Positions 29,833-40,455 of a stretch of 64,000 nt of DNA are shown one piece after another. The notes below the pieces were generated by a model that did not search any database, was not told the origin of the DNA, and was given only the letters and a program-made list of their open reading frames with translations. A program made the position numbers and the translations under genes. How positions within the stretch are numbered: the stretch's first letter is position 1; each line of letters starts with the position of its first letter. Source of the stretch: Methylomonas paludis (lineage in GTDB: Bacteria; Pseudomonadota; Gammaproteobacteria; Methylococcales; Methylomonadaceae); assembly GCF_018734325.1 (NCBI RefSeq), contig NZ_CP073754.1:2232001-2296000 (forward strand), read 5' to 3'.

Positions 29833-30392
29833 TGCAAAAATGTATTTGGGCTTTAGCCAGTGCCGCTGAGGAACAGTATCACGACCAGGAATGGGGCGTA
29901 CCGCTGTACGACGACCATAAACTCTTCGAGTTTTTGATTTTAGAGGGTGCACAGGCCGGTTTGAGCTGGCGAACCATTCTGAATAAACGCGACAGCTACC
30001 GACTGGCGTTTGATCAATTTGATGCGCAAAAAATGGCCGCTTATGATGAAACCAAACTGGCTGAGCTGCAGTTGAATCCAGGCATTATCAGAAACCGTTT
30101 GAAAATCCGCGCCGCTGCGCTTAATGCCCAGGCCTTTGTCAACATCCAGGCCCAGTATGGCAGTTTTGCCGAGTATATCTGGCAGTTTGTGGACGGTAAA
30201 CCCCGCCAGAACCATTGGCAAAGCCATGCCGACATCCCTGCGTTCAGTCCGGAATCGGAACACATGAGCAAAGCTTTAACCAAACAGGGCTTTAAATTTG
30301 TCGGCAAAACCATTTGTTATGCCTATATGCAGGCGGTGGGTATGGTCAACGATCATACCGTGACTTGCTATCGACACAGTCAGTTGTCATGA
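29832..30392 (+). CDS. tag: DNA-3-methyladenine glycosylase I
   Basis: 186 residues. C4 and H17 at the N-terminus and a C-terminal NDHTVTC (His and Cys four apart) match the Tag zinc site. EWGVPLYDDHKLFEFLILEG and AQAGLSWRTILNKR form the base-binding pocket region. It removes 3-methyladenine from alkylated DNA. It is coupled to genes on both sides (TAATG before, ATGA after). Confidence 0.96.
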   Translation: MQKCIWALASAAEEQYHDQEWGVPLYDDHKLFEFLILEGAQAGLSWRTILNKRDSYRLAFDQFDAQKMAAYDETKLAELQLNPGIIRNRLKIRAAALNAQAFVNIQAQYGSFAEYIWQFVDGKPRQNHWQSHADIPAFSPESEHMSKALTKQGFKFVGKTICYAYMQAVGMVNDHTVTCYRHSQLS

Positions 30393-30853
30393 CTCAAATC
30401 ACTGATTATCAGGCTTTGCTGAGCACCCAAAAAAGCCTGCAACTGGCAACCAGCAGCCCGGACGGCAACGCCGACATTAGTTACGCGCCGTTTACGCTGG
30501 ATGACAACCGGTTTTATATCTATGTCAGCGCCTTGGCCAAACATACTGCCAATATGCTGCACAGCGGCCAGGCCGGAGTGTTAATCATCCAGCCGGAAGC
30601 CGAAGCCGACAATATCTTTGCCCGGCGGCGGCTAAGCTTTAATTGCCGGGTGCAGGAAATCAGCAAAGGCTTACCAGACTATGCCCGGCTGTTAGAGTTG
30701 ATGCAGCAACGCTTTGGCAACATCATTGGGCTATTGAGCAGCCTGCCGGATTTTCACCTATTGCAGTTAAGCCCGCAAACCGGGCTGTATGTGGCCGGGT
30801 TTGGCAAAGCCATGACAGTGGATTTAAGTTTGGGCCTGGCTGCTGCCGGGTAG
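30389..30853 (+). CDS. HugZ/PNPOx-like split-barrel protein
   Basis: 154 residues from the ATG inside the tag stop codon (ATGA). LSTQKSLQLATSSPDGNADI and SYAPFTLDDNRFYIYVSALAKHT match the FMN-binding split barrel of pyridoxamine-oxidase-like and HugZ haem-utilisation proteins. RRRLSFNCRVQEI and YVAGFGKAMTVD continue the fold. HugZ proteins are usually longer with a C-terminal haem-binding extension, so this may be the barrel alone. Haem degradation is a guess. Confidence 0.75.
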   Translation: MTQITDYQALLSTQKSLQLATSSPDGNADISYAPFTLDDNRFYIYVSALAKHTANMLHSGQAGVLIIQPEAEADNIFARRRLSFNCRVQEISKGLPDYARLLELMQQRFGNIIGLLSSLPDFHLLQLSPQTGLYVAGFGKAMTVDLSLGLAAAG

Positions 30854-30867
30854 GCAGCTGGATATAG

Positions 30868-30873
30868 TATAAT
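30868..30873 (+). promoter_or_regulatory. Probable -10 box of tRNA-Arg
   Basis: A perfect TATAAT lies 38 bases before the tRNA. The -35 region overlaps the end of the upstream gene and is poorly conserved. Confidence 0.5.
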
Positions 30874-30911
30874 AACGGCTTGGGCTACTTGCGCCTGTTT
30901 CCGCATATAAA

Positions 30912-30988
30912 GTCCCGGTAGCTCAGCTGGATAGAGCAGCCCCCTCCTAAGGGGCAGGTCGGACGTTCAAATCGTCTCCGGGACGCCA
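30912..30988 (+). tRNA. tRNA-Arg (anticodon CCT)
   Basis: 77 bases. The acceptor GTCCCGG pairs with CCGGGAC. The D-arm is AGCTCAGCTGGATAGAGC, the anticodon arm CCCCTCCTAAGGGG (anticodon CCT), and the T-arm contains GTTCAAATC. A CCA end is encoded. It lies 135 bp before the type I restriction operon. No copy of its 3' end was found at the far side of that operon. Confidence 0.96.
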
Positions 30989-31122
30989 AGTTTATCAATG
31001 CGTTATCAAGAATAACAATGCATCGATAATTGACCAAGGGACACTGGCGGGACATTTCAAATCAAAAAACCGCAGCATTTGACAAAAATACTGTCCAAAC
31101 GTATTTAAACAGGAAGTCCAGA

Positions 31123-32673
31123 ATGACCAGCACCCAACAACGCGCCGCACTGCAACGCCAAATCTGGCAAATCGCCAATGAGGTACGAGGCGCAGTCGAT
31201 GGCTGGGATTTCAAGCAATATGTACTGGGCACCCTATTTTATCGCTTTATCAGTGAAAACTTTGCCGGCTACATCGAAGGCGGTGACGGCAGCATCAACT
31301 ATGCAGAACTTCCCGACAGTGTCATCACCCCGGAAATCAAAGACGATGCCATCAAAACCAAGGGCTACTTCATCTACCCCAGTCAGTTGTTTACAAATGT
31401 TGCTGCGGGCGCCAATACCAACGACAGCTTGAATACGAATTTGGCCACCATCTTTGCCGCCATCGAAAGCTCCGCCAGCAGTTACCCATCAGAGCGTGAT
31501 ATTAAAGGCCTGTTTGCTGATTTTGATACCACCAGCAACCGACTAGGTAACACCGTGACCGACAAAAACAGCCGATTGGCCGCCGTACTCAAAGGTGTGT
31601 CCGGGTTGGATTTTGGCGATTTTGACGGCAGCCACATTGACTTGTTTGGCGATGCCTACGAATTTTTAATCTCCAACTACGCCGCCAATGCCGGTAAATC
31701 CGGTGGCGAGTTTTTTACCCCGCAACACGTGTCCAAGCTGATTGCGCAACTGGCCATGCACCAGCAAACCAGCGTTAATAAAATTTATGACCCCGCCTGT
31801 GGTTCCGGCTCACTGCTGCTGCAAGCCAAAAAGCATTTTGACGCCCACATTATTGACGACGGTTTTTTTGGTCAGGAAATCAATCACACCACCTACAACC
31901 TGGCGCGGATGAACATGTTTTTGCATAACATCAACTACGACAAGTTCAATATTCAGTTGGGCAATACCCTGATCAACCCGCACTTTGGTGATGACAAACC
32001 CTTTGATGCCATTGTCTCCAACCCACCTTACTCGGTAAAATGGATAGGCAGCGATGACCCCACCCTGATTAACGACGAACGCTTTGCCCCGGCTGGCGTA
32101 TTAGCCCCTAAATCTAAAGCCGACTTTGCCTTTGTGCTGCATGCGCTGAGTTACCTCTCCGGCAAAGGTCGCGCCGCTATTGTCTGCTTCCCCGGTATTT
32201 TTTACCGTGGTGGCGCCGAGCAGAAAATCCGCCAATATCTGGTGGATAACAACTATGTCGAGACCATCATCTCACTCGCGCCCAACCTGTTTTTTGGCAC
32301 CACCATCGCCGTGAATATTTTGGTGCTGTCCAAACACAAAACCGACACCAATATCCAGTTTATTGATGCCAGCGGCCTATTTAAAAAGGAAACCAATAAC
32401 AATCTGCTGACTGACCAGCACATCGAACAGATCATGCAGGTGTTCGATAGCAAAACGGATGTTGAACATTTTGCCAAGTCGGTGAATTTTGCTGCCATTG
32501 CCGCCAGCGACTACAACCTGAGTGTGAGCAACTACGTCGAAGCCAAAGACAACCGCGAAGTGGTGGATATTGCTCAGCTCAATGCCGAACTGAAAATTAC
32601 GGTGGCAAAAATCGACCGACTGCGGGCGGAGATTGATGCCATTATGGCGGAGATTAAAGGAGATACTACATGA
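31123..32673 (+). CDS. hsdM: Type IC DNA methyltransferase subunit HsdM
   Basis: 516 residues from [10 protein letters not shown] (AGGAAG upstream; the open frame runs 93 bases further without family signal). SAM-binding motif [13 protein letters not shown] and catalytic NPPY are present, and [20 protein letters not shown] precedes them. The whole protein reads very like EcoR124I HsdM, the type IC archetype. Two HsdM plus HsdS form the adenine methyltransferase that protects host DNA. The stop overlaps the fic start by 4 bp. Confidence 0.97.
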   Translation: MTSTQQRAALQRQIWQIANEVRGAVDGWDFKQYVLGTLFYRFISENFAGYIEGGDGSINYAELPDSVITPEIKDDAIKTKGYFIYPSQLFTNVAAGANTNDSLNTNLATIFAAIESSASSYPSERDIKGLFADFDTTSNRLGNTVTDKNSRLAAVLKGVSGLDFGDFDGSHIDLFGDAYEFLISNYAANAGKSGGEFFTPQHVSKLIAQLAMHQQTSVNKIYDPACGSGSLLLQAKKHFDAHIIDDGFFGQEINHTTYNLARMNMFLHNINYDKFNIQLGNTLINPHFGDDKPFDAIVSNPPYSVKWIGSDDPTLINDERFAPAGVLAPKSKADFAFVLHALSYLSGKGRAAIVCFPGIFYRGGAEQKIRQYLVDNNYVETIISLAPNLFFGTTIAVNILVLSKHKTDTNIQFIDASGLFKKETNNNLLTDQHIEQIMQVFDSKTDVEHFAKSVNFAAIAASDYNLSVSNYVEAKDNREVVDIAQLNAELKITVAKIDRLRAEIDAIMAEIKGDTT

Positions 32674-33275
32674 TTTTGGAAAATAAACTAAACATCACCC
32701 ATCAAGTTGAGCTTGCCAAGACGGAAGAAAAAATCAGCAAGCAAAAGGCCAGACAGCTGTTTGACTCTGGCGATATTAACCAGGTGGATGTGGGTAAATT
32801 TTCCGGGTTGGCATTTATCCATAGCTATTTGTTTGGGGATATTTATGAGTTTGCCGGCAAACTCCGCGACGTGAATATAGCCAAAGGCAACTTTCGTTTC
32901 GCGCCGCTAATGTATTTAGAGCCATCGTTAAAACATATTGACTCTATGCCACAAGGCAGTTTTGCTGAAATTATCGAAAAATATGTCGAAATGAATATTG
33001 CCCACCCGTTTCGCGAGGGCAATGGTCGTGCCGCCCGCATCTGGCTTGACCTGATGCTGAAAACAGAAATTAAAAAAGTGGTGGACTGGAACTTGGTGGA
33101 CAAGGAGGAATATCTGTCCGCCATGCAACGCAGTGTGGTGAGAGATGTTGAAATTAAAGCCCTGCTCAAACCAGCCTTAACCGATCAAATTGATGACCGC
33201 GCCCTGTTTATGAAGGGTATTGATGTGAGCTATTACTACGAAGGCTATAGTGAATTTAAAACTGAGGAACTGTAG
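32670..33275 (+). CDS. fic: Class III Fic protein (NmFic-like) inside hsd operon
   Basis: 201 residues. The Fic motif [12 protein letters not shown] starts at H112. The C-terminal motif SYYYEG (S187 to G192) fits the (S/T)xxxE(G/N) inhibitory helix of class III Fic enzymes. The segments [40 protein letters not shown] and [12 protein letters not shown] read closely like Neisseria meningitidis NmFic, which AMPylates gyrase subunit B after relief of self-inhibition. Both catalytic and inhibitory parts look intact. It lies between hsdM and hsdS with a 4-bp overlap and a 2-bp gap, so it should be made with them. Confidence 0.93.
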   Translation: MILENKLNITHQVELAKTEEKISKQKARQLFDSGDINQVDVGKFSGLAFIHSYLFGDIYEFAGKLRDVNIAKGNFRFAPLMYLEPSLKHIDSMPQGSFAEIIEKYVEMNIAHPFREGNGRAARIWLDLMLKTEIKKVVDWNLVDKEEYLSAMQRSVVRDVEIKALLKPALTDQIDDRALFMKGIDVSYYYEGYSEFKTEEL

Positions 33276-33277
33276 TC

Positions 33278-34417
33278 GTGAGTAACTTGCATTATATGGA
33301 AAAACTGCTGGATGGTACTGAGGTGGAGTGGAAACCTTTGGAGCAAGTAGCGAAAATAAAGCATGGCAAAGACTGGAAAGGCTTAGACGCAGGCAATGTT
33401 CCAGTCTACGGTTCGGGCGGTATTATGGGATATGTCGGCGCATATTCATATAACAAGCCATCAGTTCTGATACCTCGAAAAGGCTCGATTACAAATATTT
33501 TCTATATTGAGTCGCCATTCTGGAATGTTGATACAATTTTCTATACAGAAATTGATAGGTCACTAATTATACCGAAGTTTCTTTATTATTTTATTAAAAC
33601 AATTGATCTGATGGCTCTAGATACCGGTTCAGGAAGACCGAGCCTGACACAGGCTATATTGAATAAAATCCCTATCCCTATCCCAAGCCCTGAAAACCCA
33701 GAAAAATCGCTTGAGATTCAAGCCGAAATCGTCCGCATTTTGGACGCATTCACCGAGCTTACCGCCGAGCTTACCGCCGAACTTACCACCGAGATTACCG
33801 CTCGCAAAAAACAATACAACTACTATCGCGACCAATTGTTGAATTTTGAAGAAGGAGACGTGGAGTGGAAGACGTTGGGGGGGATGGCAGAGAATCTTGA
33901 TTCGATGAGAAAACCTATAACGAGTGGCTTAAGAGAATCTGGCTCTATTCCGTACTATGGTGCATCAGGCATTGTCGATTACGTTAAAGGCTATATTTTC
34001 GATGGAGATTTTTTGCTTGTTTCCGAAGACGGCGCAAATTTGGTGGCGCGAAATACCCCAATAGCCTTTAGCATCAGTGGGAAAAGCTGGGTGAACAATC
34101 ACGCACACGTCCTTAAATTCGAGACATACGCTGAGCGTAGATATGTGGAATATTATTTAAATAGCATTAATTTAACGCCTCATATCTCCGGTGCAGCTCA
34201 GCCAAAGCTAAACAAAAAGAATTTAGAAAGCATCAACATTCCGAATCCTTCCCCCGAAGAAAAAGAGCGCATTGTCACCATTTTGGACAAATTCGACGCC
34301 CTTACCAACTCCATCAACGAAGGCTTGCCGCGCGAAATTGAATTGCGCCAAAAGCAATACGAGTACTACCGTAATTTGCTGTTGAGTTCCCCCAAGCCCG
34401 AAGAGGTAGCGGCATAA
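33278..34417 (+). CDS. hsdS: Type IC specificity subunit HsdS
   Basis: 379 residues from GTG at 33278. Two target-recognition domains (about 15-150 and 200-340) are each followed by a conserved helix: [13 protein letters not shown] ... [15 protein letters not shown] in the centre and [20 protein letters not shown] ... [14 protein letters not shown] at the end. The central helix holds TAEL-type four-residue repeats as in EcoR124I. The two domains recognise the two halves of a split site and the helices set the spacing. The recognition sequence cannot be predicted from here. Confidence 0.95.
   Translation: MSNLHYMEKLLDGTEVEWKPLEQVAKIKHGKDWKGLDAGNVPVYGSGGIMGYVGAYSYNKPSVLIPRKGSITNIFYIESPFWNVDTIFYTEIDRSLIIPKFLYYFIKTIDLMALDTGSGRPSLTQAILNKIPIPIPSPENPEKSLEIQAEIVRILDAFTELTAELTAELTTEITARKKQYNYYRDQLLNFEEGDVEWKTLGGMAENLDSMRKPITSGLRESGSIPYYGASGIVDYVKGYIFDGDFLLVSEDGANLVARNTPIAFSISGKSWVNNHAHVLKFETYAERRYVEYYLNSINLTPHISGAAQPKLNKKNLESINIPNPSPEEKERIVTILDKFDALTNSINEGLPREIELRQKQYEYYRNLLLSSPKPEEVAA
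33749..33796 (+). repeat. 12-bp TAEL-type tandem repeats in hsdS
   Basis: Four 12-base units encode [12 protein letters not shown] and TTEI; the two middle units differ at one base. In EcoR124I and its variants, gain or loss of one TAEL unit changes the non-specific spacer of the recognition site by one base pair. The same position and sequence here make unit-number change a plausible switch. Confidence 0.85.
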
Positions 34418-34418
34418 C

Positions 34419-35558
34419 ATGAGCAAGACGCTAACGGAAATAGCACAGCAACTGAGAGACGCCAATAAAAAGGTGCAGATGATCTATGCCTTTAATGGCA
34501 TAGGTAAAACCCGCCTGTCGCGGGAATTTAAGCAGTTGATTGCACCAAAAAACGATGATGGTGAAGGTGATCAATCTGAATTGTCGCGCAATAAAATCCT
34601 TTATTACAACGCTTTTACTGAAGACCTGTTTTATTGGGACAATGATTTAGAGTTGGATGCCGATCCCAAACTGAAAATTCAGCCTAATTCGTATACGGAT
34701 TGGTTGCTCACCCTGCTAAAAGATCTGGGTCAAGATGGAAATATTGTTAAGTATTTTCAGCGTTATGCTAATGACAAATTAACACCCCATTTCAGCGAGG
34801 ATTTTACTGAAGTTGGCTTTTCCCTGGAGCGAGGTGATGATGAACGTTCCGGCTATATCAAAATTTCCAAAGGCGAAGAAAGTAATTTTATCTGGAGTGT
34901 TTTTTATACGCTCCTAGATCAAGTTATTACCATTCTCAATGTTGCCGAACCAGGCGAGCGTGAGACAAATCAGTTTGATCAACTGGAATATGTATTTATT
35001 GATGACCCGGTCAGCTCACTGGATGAAAATCATTTGATTGAGTTGGCGGTCAATTTGGCTGGCTTGATTAAATCCAGTCAATCCGACCTGAAATTTATTG
35101 TCACGACGCATAGTCCGCTGTTTTATAACGTCCTCTTTAATGAGCTTAACGGCAAAACTTGCTATCTGTTAGAGCGCTTTGAAGATGGCACTTTTGCCCT
35201 CGTTGAAAAGCAAGGCGACTCGAACAAGAGCTTTTCTTATCACCTGTATTTAAAGCAAACGCTTGAACAAGCGATTGCCAATAATCAGGTGCAAAAATAT
35301 CACTTCACGCTATTGCGTAACCTGTATGAGAAAACTGCCAGTTTTCTGGGTTACCCGAAATGGTCAGAACTTTTGCCCGATGATAAACAGCTCTATTTAA
35401 ACCGCATTATTCAGTTCACTAGCCATAGCACATTATCCAATGAAGCCGTTGCCGAGCCAACCCCACAAGAGAAGCAAATGGTTAAGCTGCTGCTGGAGAA
35501 CTTGATTGATAACTATGGTTTTTGGCAGCAGCTAGAGCAAAATGACAATCGAAACTAA
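34419..35558 (+). CDS. prrC: PrrC-type tRNA anticodon nuclease
   Basis: 379 residues. The N-terminal ATPase part has Walker A AFNGIGKT (24-31), the [16 protein letters not shown] signature region (151-166) and [12 protein letters not shown] (191-202). The C-terminal nuclease triad is conserved: R300, E304 and H336, the same spacing (+4, +36) as R320/E324/H356 of E. coli PrrC. The N-terminus is about 20 residues shorter than E. coli PrrC. PrrC is held silent by its type IC restriction complex and cuts the tRNA-Lys anticodon loop when phage blocks restriction. It follows hsdS by 1 bp and overlaps the next gene, matching the prr locus order. Confidence 0.95.
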   Translation: MSKTLTEIAQQLRDANKKVQMIYAFNGIGKTRLSREFKQLIAPKNDDGEGDQSELSRNKILYYNAFTEDLFYWDNDLELDADPKLKIQPNSYTDWLLTLLKDLGQDGNIVKYFQRYANDKLTPHFSEDFTEVGFSLERGDDERSGYIKISKGEESNFIWSVFYTLLDQVITILNVAEPGERETNQFDQLEYVFIDDPVSSLDENHLIELAVNLAGLIKSSQSDLKFIVTTHSPLFYNVLFNELNGKTCYLLERFEDGTFALVEKQGDSNKSFSYHLYLKQTLEQAIANNQVQKYHFTLLRNLYEKTASFLGYPKWSELLPDDKQLYLNRIIQFTSHSTLSNEAVAEPTPQEKQMVKLLLENLIDNYGFWQQLEQNDNRN

Positions 35559-36558
35559 ACCAGCTCTACATAGCCAACAAGACTTTGTCGATGTATTACG
35601 ACATATTCAACAATCGCGTCAGAAGATTTTTGCGCAAATTAACACGACCCTCATCGATTTATACTGGCAAATTGGTCAAATCATTAGCCATAAAGTCAGT
35701 ACAGAAGCGTGGGGTAAAGGCGTTGTGACTGATTTGGCGGTATTTATCACGCAGCAAAACCCTGAACTAAAAGGCTTTAGCGATAAAAACCTGTGGCGCA
35801 TGAAGCAGTTTTTTGAAACCTATCAGGCAGATGAAAAACTCTCATCACTGGTGAGAGAATTGCCTTGGACCCACAACACGATTATTTTTTCACGCTGTAA
35901 GTCTGCTGAGGAGCGTGAATATTATTTGAATGTATGCATCAAAGAACGATATACATCAAGGGAGCTTGAGCGTCAGATTAATACCTCTCATTTTGAACGC
36001 GCCATGCCGGGCAATCAGAAACTCTCAGCAGTGCTGAGAGAATTGCATCCAAACATTAGCAATACATTGAAAGATAACCATGTATTGGAGTTTTTAGGCT
36101 TGCCTATGCAACACAAGGAAAGCCATTTACAAAAAGCCTTAATTCGGAATATGAAAAAATTTATTCTAGAATTGGGCAGAGACTTTATTTTTGTAGGCGA
36201 AGAATATCGTTTACAAGTAGGCAATCAAGATTTTTTTATTGACTTACTGTTTTTTCATCGTGGCTTGGCGGCATTGGTGGCATTTGAGTTAAAAATTGGC
36301 AAATTTAGTCCTGAGCATTTAGGGCAGCTTAATTTTTACCTTGAAGCACTAGACCGCGATGTGAAAAAACCGCATGAAAATCCAAGCATAGGTATTTTGC
36401 TATGCCGAGATAAAGATGAAGAGGTAGTGGAATACGCACTATCACGCAACTTATCACCGACGATGGTGGCTCAATATGAATTACAGTTGCCAGATAAAAA
36501 ACTAATTCAGGCTAAATTGCATGAATTATCTGAAATTGGATATTTTGAATCAAACTAA
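35542..36558 (+). CDS. YhcG/DUF1016 PD-(D/E)xK nuclease
   Basis: 338 residues. The N-terminal DUF1016 part reads [20 protein letters not shown] and [19 protein letters not shown]. The C-terminal nuclease core has [20 protein letters not shown] and [20 protein letters not shown], giving the D...ExK active-site pattern. Such proteins often sit next to type I restriction genes, but their role is not settled; DNA-end processing or defence has been suggested. It overlaps prrC by 17 bp and hsdR by 1 bp, so it is part of the same operon. Confidence 0.9.
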   Translation: MTIETKPALHSQQDFVDVLRHIQQSRQKIFAQINTTLIDLYWQIGQIISHKVSTEAWGKGVVTDLAVFITQQNPELKGFSDKNLWRMKQFFETYQADEKLSSLVRELPWTHNTIIFSRCKSAEEREYYLNVCIKERYTSRELERQINTSHFERAMPGNQKLSAVLRELHPNISNTLKDNHVLEFLGLPMQHKESHLQKALIRNMKKFILELGRDFIFVGEEYRLQVGNQDFFIDLLFFHRGLAALVAFELKIGKFSPEHLGQLNFYLEALDRDVKKPHENPSIGILLCRDKDEEVVEYALSRNLSPTMVAQYELQLPDKKLIQAKLHELSEIGYFESN

Positions 36559-39500
36559 TGAAAGAATATAAAGTCATTGCAGAATCCAACAACTTTATCG
36601 TTCTGGATAAATATACCAAGGAATGGAAAGTTAGCGAAAGCTACCAAAGCGAATACGACTTGGAGCGGGAATTTATACGTGATCTGCAAAATCAAGGTTA
36701 TGAATACCTGCCCGATCTCAACACTCTAAAAAAGATGTTGGCCAACGTACGCGAGCAGTTGCAAGCCCTGAATAACATGCGGTTTTCCGACGGCGAATGG
36801 CTGCGTTTTGTGGAGACCTGGCTGGACAGGCCCAGCGATAGCATCATTGATAAAACCCGTAAGATTCATGATGACTATATTCATGATTTTGTGTTTGATG
36901 ATGGCCATATTCAGAACATCTACCTGTTGGACAAAAAGAACATTGCCCGCAATAAGGTGCAAGTTATCAAGCAGTTTGAGCAAAAGGGTTCGCACGCCAA
37001 CCGCTACGATGTCACGGTGCTGGTCAATGGCTTGCCTTTGGTGCAGGTTGAACTGAAAAAACGTGGTGTGGCCATTCGCGAGGCCTTTAATCAGGTGCAC
37101 CGTTACAGCAAAGAGAGTTTTAATAGCGGGCATTCGTTGTTTAAATATTTGCAGCTGTTCGTCATTTCAAACGGTACGGATAGCCGTTATTTTGCCAACA
37201 CCACTCAGCGCAACAAAAACAGCTTCGATTTCACCATGAACTGGGCAAAATCCGATAATGGCCCGATTAAAGACTTAAAATATTTTACCGCCACTTTCTT
37301 TCAGAAAAACACCTTGCTCAGTGTGCTGCTGCATTATTCGGTGTTTGATGTGAGTGATACTTTGCTGGTGATGCGCCCCTATCAAATTGCCGCCACCGAG
37401 CGCATCTTGTGGAAAATCAAAAGCACCTATCAAGCTGAAAACTGGAGCAACGTGGAAAGCGGCGGCTTTATCTGGCACACCACCGGCTCTGGTAAAACCC
37501 TGACCAGTTTTAAAGCGGCGCGTTTGGCGACTGAGCTGGATTTTATTGACAAGGTGTTTTTCGTGGTGGATCGGAAAGATCTGGATTACCAGACCATGAA
37601 GGAATATCAGCGCTTTTCGCCGGATAGTGTCAATGGCTCGGACAGCACTGCCGGGCTTAAACGCAATCTGGATAAAGATGACAATAAAATTATTATCACC
37701 ACGATCCAAAAGCTCAACAACCTGATGAAAGGTGAAAACGACTTGCCGATTTATAACAAGCAAGTGGTGTTTATTTTTGATGAGGCGCACCGTAGCCAGT
37801 TTGGTGAGGCGCAGAAAAACCTGAAGAAAAAGTTTAAAAAGTTTTATCAATTTGGTTTTACCGGCACACCGATATTCCCGCAAAATGCCCTTGGTGCCGA
37901 TACCACCGTCAGCGTGTTTGGCCGCGAGTTGCATGCTTATGTCATCACCGACGCTATTCGCGATGAAAAGGTATTGAAGTTTAAAGTGGACTACAACGAT
38001 GTGCGCCCAAAGTTTAAAGCCTTTGAAAGGGAGCAAGACGAGAAAAAACTTAACGCGGCAGAAAACAAGCAAGCCTTGTTGCACCCCGAGCGTATTCGGG
38101 AAATTTCGCAATATATCTTGAATAATTTCCGGCAAAAAACCCATCGCCTGCAGGCTGGGGCCAAAGGCTTTAATGCCATGTTTGCCGTGAGCAGTGTGGA
38201 TGCCGCCAAGCTGTATTATGAGTCTTTGCATAAATTACAAGAAGGCAGTGAGAAGCCATTGAAAGTGGCGACCATATTCTCTTTTGCAGCTAATGAAGAA
38301 CAGGATGCCGTAGGCGAGATTCAGGATGAAAGCTTTGATGTTTCTGCCATGAACAGCAGTGCCAAAGAGTTTTTAAGCGCGGCTATTGCTGACTATAACA
38401 CGCTGTTTAAAACCAATTTTAGTGTGGATAGCAATGGCTTTCAAAATTATTACCGCGATCTTGCCAGGCAGGTAAAAGCCAAGGAAATTGACTTGCTGAT
38501 TGTGGTTGGCATGTTTTTAACCGGCTTTGATGCTCCAACCTTGAATACCTTGTTTGTGGATAAAAACTTGCGTTACCACGGTTTGATGCAGGCCTATTCA
38601 CGCACCAATCGCATATTTGATGCCACCAAAACCTTTGGTAATATCGTTACCTTCCGTGATTTAGAGCAAGCCACCATTAATGCTATTACCCTGTTTGGCA
38701 ATAACAATACCAAAAACGTGGTGCTGGAGAAGAGCTATAAGGAATACATGGCAGGCTTTACGGATGTAGTGACCGGCGAAACCCGACGCGGCTTTGTGGA
38801 GGTAGTCACGGAGCTGGAACAGCGTTTCCCCAACCCCGATGAGATTGTTAAAGAATCCGACAAAAAAGCCTTCGTGAAACTGTTTGGGGAATATTTGCGC
38901 GTGGAAAATGTGCTGCAAAACTACGATGAATTTGCCAGCCTGAAAGCCCTGCAAAGTGTTGATATTAGTGACCAGGAAGCGGTTGAGGCATTCAAAGCCC
39001 AACATTATCTAAGCGATGAAGACCTGGCCGCACTGCAAGTCATCAAAATGCCCGCCGAGCGGAAAATTCAGGATTATCGCTCCACCTATAACGACATACG
39101 CGACTGGCTACGGCGTGAAAAATCCGCCGCTGAAAAAGAAAAATCCACCATTGATTGGGATGAGGTGGTGTTTGAGGTGGATCTGCTCAAGTCCCAAGAA
39201 ATCAATTTGGATTATATTCTGGAACTGATTTTTGAAAATAATAAGAAAGTTAAAGATAAAGCGGCGCTGGTTGAAGATGTGCGCCGAGTGATTCGCTCTA
39301 GCCTGGGCAACCGCGCCAAAGAGAGCTTGCTGGTTGATTTTATTAATCAAACCGATCTAGATCAGATAGGCGATAAGGCCAGTGTTATTGATGCTTTCTT
39401 TATCTTTGCACAAGCGGAACAACAGCGTGAGGCGCAAGAGCTAATTAGCACTGAAAGCCTGAATGCTGAGGCCGCGAGGCGTTATATTAGCACCTCACTA

Positions 39501-39656
39501 AAACGGGAGTTTGCCAGTGATAATGGCACTGAGCTGAATGCTATTCTGCCTAAAATGAGCCCGTTAAACCCACAGTACCTGACAAAAAAGCAGAGTGTCT
39601 TCCAAAAAATAGCCGCTTTTGTGGAGAAGTTTAAAGGTGTCGGTGGACAGGTGTGA
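36558..39656 (+). CDS. hsdR: Type IC restriction subunit HsdR
   Basis: 1032 residues (EcoR124I HsdR has 1038). The nuclease site D151...E165-x-K167 ([20 protein letters not shown]) and the ATPase Lys K313 in TTGSGKT have the same numbering as in EcoR124[14 protein letters not shown] is the helicase motif II. HsdR translocates DNA and cuts it far from the recognition site. It closes the operon, and no frameshift was seen. Confidence 0.97.
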   Translation: MKEYKVIAESNNFIVLDKYTKEWKVSESYQSEYDLEREFIRDLQNQGYEYLPDLNTLKKMLANVREQLQALNNMRFSDGEWLRFVETWLDRPSDSIIDKTRKIHDDYIHDFVFDDGHIQNIYLLDKKNIARNKVQVIKQFEQKGSHANRYDVTVLVNGLPLVQVELKKRGVAIREAFNQVHRYSKESFNSGHSLFKYLQLFVISNGTDSRYFANTTQRNKNSFDFTMNWAKSDNGPIKDLKYFTATFFQKNTLLSVLLHYSVFDVSDTLLVMRPYQIAATERILWKIKSTYQAENWSNVESGGFIWHTTGSGKTLTSFKAARLATELDFIDKVFFVVDRKDLDYQTMKEYQRFSPDSVNGSDSTAGLKRNLDKDDNKIIITTIQKLNNLMKGENDLPIYNKQVVFIFDEAHRSQFGEAQKNLKKKFKKFYQFGFTGTPIFPQNALGADTTVSVFGRELHAYVITDAIRDEKVLKFKVDYNDVRPKFKAFEREQDEKKLNAAENKQALLHPERIREISQYILNNFRQKTHRLQAGAKGFNAMFAVSSVDAAKLYYESLHKLQEGSEKPLKVATIFSFAANEEQDAVGEIQDESFDVSAMNSSAKEFLSAAIADYNTLFKTNFSVDSNGFQNYYRDLARQVKAKEIDLLIVVGMFLTGFDAPTLNTLFVDKNLRYHGLMQAYSRTNRIFDATKTFGNIVTFRDLEQATINAITLFGNNNTKNVVLEKSYKEYMAGFTDVVTGETRRGFVEVVTELEQRFPNPDEIVKESDKKAFVKLFGEYLRVENVLQNYDEFASLKALQSVDISDQEAVEAFKAQHYLSDEDLAALQVIKMPAERKIQDYRSTYNDIRDWLRREKSAAEKEKSTIDWDEVVFEVDLLKSQEINLDYILELIFENNKKVKDKAALVEDVRRVIRSSLGNRAKESLLVDFINQTDLDQIGDKASVIDAFFIFAQAEQQREAQELISTESLNAEAARRYISTSLKREFASDNGTELNAILPKMSPLNPQYLTKKQSVFQKIAAFVEKFKGVGGQV

Positions 39657-39778
39657 TCCTGGTCTTATAAGGTATGTGGGCGCGGCGGAACAGGAAGATG
39701 CAGGTTTTTTTTCCAAGGCCCGGCAGCTTCTACCCGCTACGCCTGTTATAAGCTACCTAAATGTTGCGAGACATCGTC

Positions 39779-39979
39779 ATGGATTCAATTAATAACCATA
39801 CTTTCAAGTCTGCTTTGATCGATAAGGATCAGGTATTAATTGACCCCTTAAATTGGGATGCATTGTTCGATAAAGTCAGTGAGCGATCAAAACAAGGACA
39901 AACGCCATCAATTGATGATCAAACATCAGGCGAGCCCACTTTGACCCGCGATGAAATTTATGCCGACCGTTTGCATTGA
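39779..39979 (+). CDS. Putative antitoxin before broken PIN toxin
   Basis: 66 residues from MDSINNHTF (an in-frame ATG 18 bases earlier is possible). The sequence DQVLIDPLNWDALFDKVSER and the acidic-basic tail PTLTRDEIYADRLH look like short antitoxins that precede PIN toxins. Its end overlaps the ATG at 39960 of a PIN-type reading frame. With that toxin broken it may be an orphan. Confidence 0.5.
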   Translation: MDSINNHTFKSALIDKDQVLIDPLNWDALFDKVSERSKQGQTPSIDDQTSGEPTLTRDEIYADRLH

Positions 39980-40205
39980 CACCAATATTTTGGTGTATAA
40001 ATTTGAACGATCCAATACTGCAAACAAAAAAGCGCGAACTATAACGTCTATCAAATCTGCCAGGCAACTATGGGCCATTCAAGTCCAAACCGCCCCCAGC
40101 TCTACGTCATTCAAAGCCATATGTCGGATACCGTACCGACTGATACGGGTTTTATTACTAGAATTCTCAAAATGCCTTAGTGCTGACTCAAAGCTTGGTT
40201 TTTGA
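39960..40205 (+). pseudogene. Truncated PIN toxin
   Basis: The frame starts MPTVCIDTNILVYKFERSNT, the classic first acidic motif of a VapC/PIN ribonuclease. After about 30 residues the family pattern is lost and the frame ends near 40205 without the later acidic residues. A deletion or frameshift after residue 30 is likely. Confidence 0.55.
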
Positions 40206-40254
40206 TCGGTAGCTATATACATTTCGATCACAATTATTTTCCTTGGGGAATTCC

Positions 40255-40377
40255 ATGAACGATCCGGATCACAAAAAACATTGCATGCAATCCTGCATAG
40301 AAGCTTGTAGCCATTGCCATCAAGTGTGCTTACAAATTGCTTTGGGTCACTGCCTGAATACCGGCGGTAAACAGTAA
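40255..40377 (+). pseudogene. Copper-storage protein gene, 5' fragment
   Basis: ATG at 40255 (GGGGAA upstream) opens a Cys-rich helix pattern, KHCMQSCIEACSHCHQVCLQ, of the DUF326/Csp four-helix copper-storage family. After GGK the frame runs into the IS66-family element and stops at 40377. Removing the element and one copy of its 8-bp duplication joins this exactly in frame to 42917-43178, giving a 126-residue protein with 18 Cys by my count and no signal peptide, like cytosolic Csp3. Confidence 0.88.
40366..40373. repeat. Target-site duplication, left copy (GGTAAACA)
   Basis: The eight bases GGTAAACA directly left of the element recur directly right of it at 42909-42916. Eight-base duplications are typical of the IS66 family. 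Confidence 0.95.
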
Positions 40378-40455
40378 GCGCTTAACAAACCCCATCTACC
40401 CATAATTAATTGAATTTGGGAAAGTATCGTCACCGTCAATTGATGAGGATACCCG

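Noticed and set aside
30912-39700. Restriction operon as an integrated island at tRNA-Arg
   Set aside because: No integrase and no repeat of the tRNA-Arg 3' end was found downstream of hsdR.
40080-40222. A 47-codon - strand frame from ATG at 40222 (MYIATDQKPSFESALRHF)
   Set aside because: Overlaps the broken PIN toxin, has no known relative and no good ribosome site; it may be chance.
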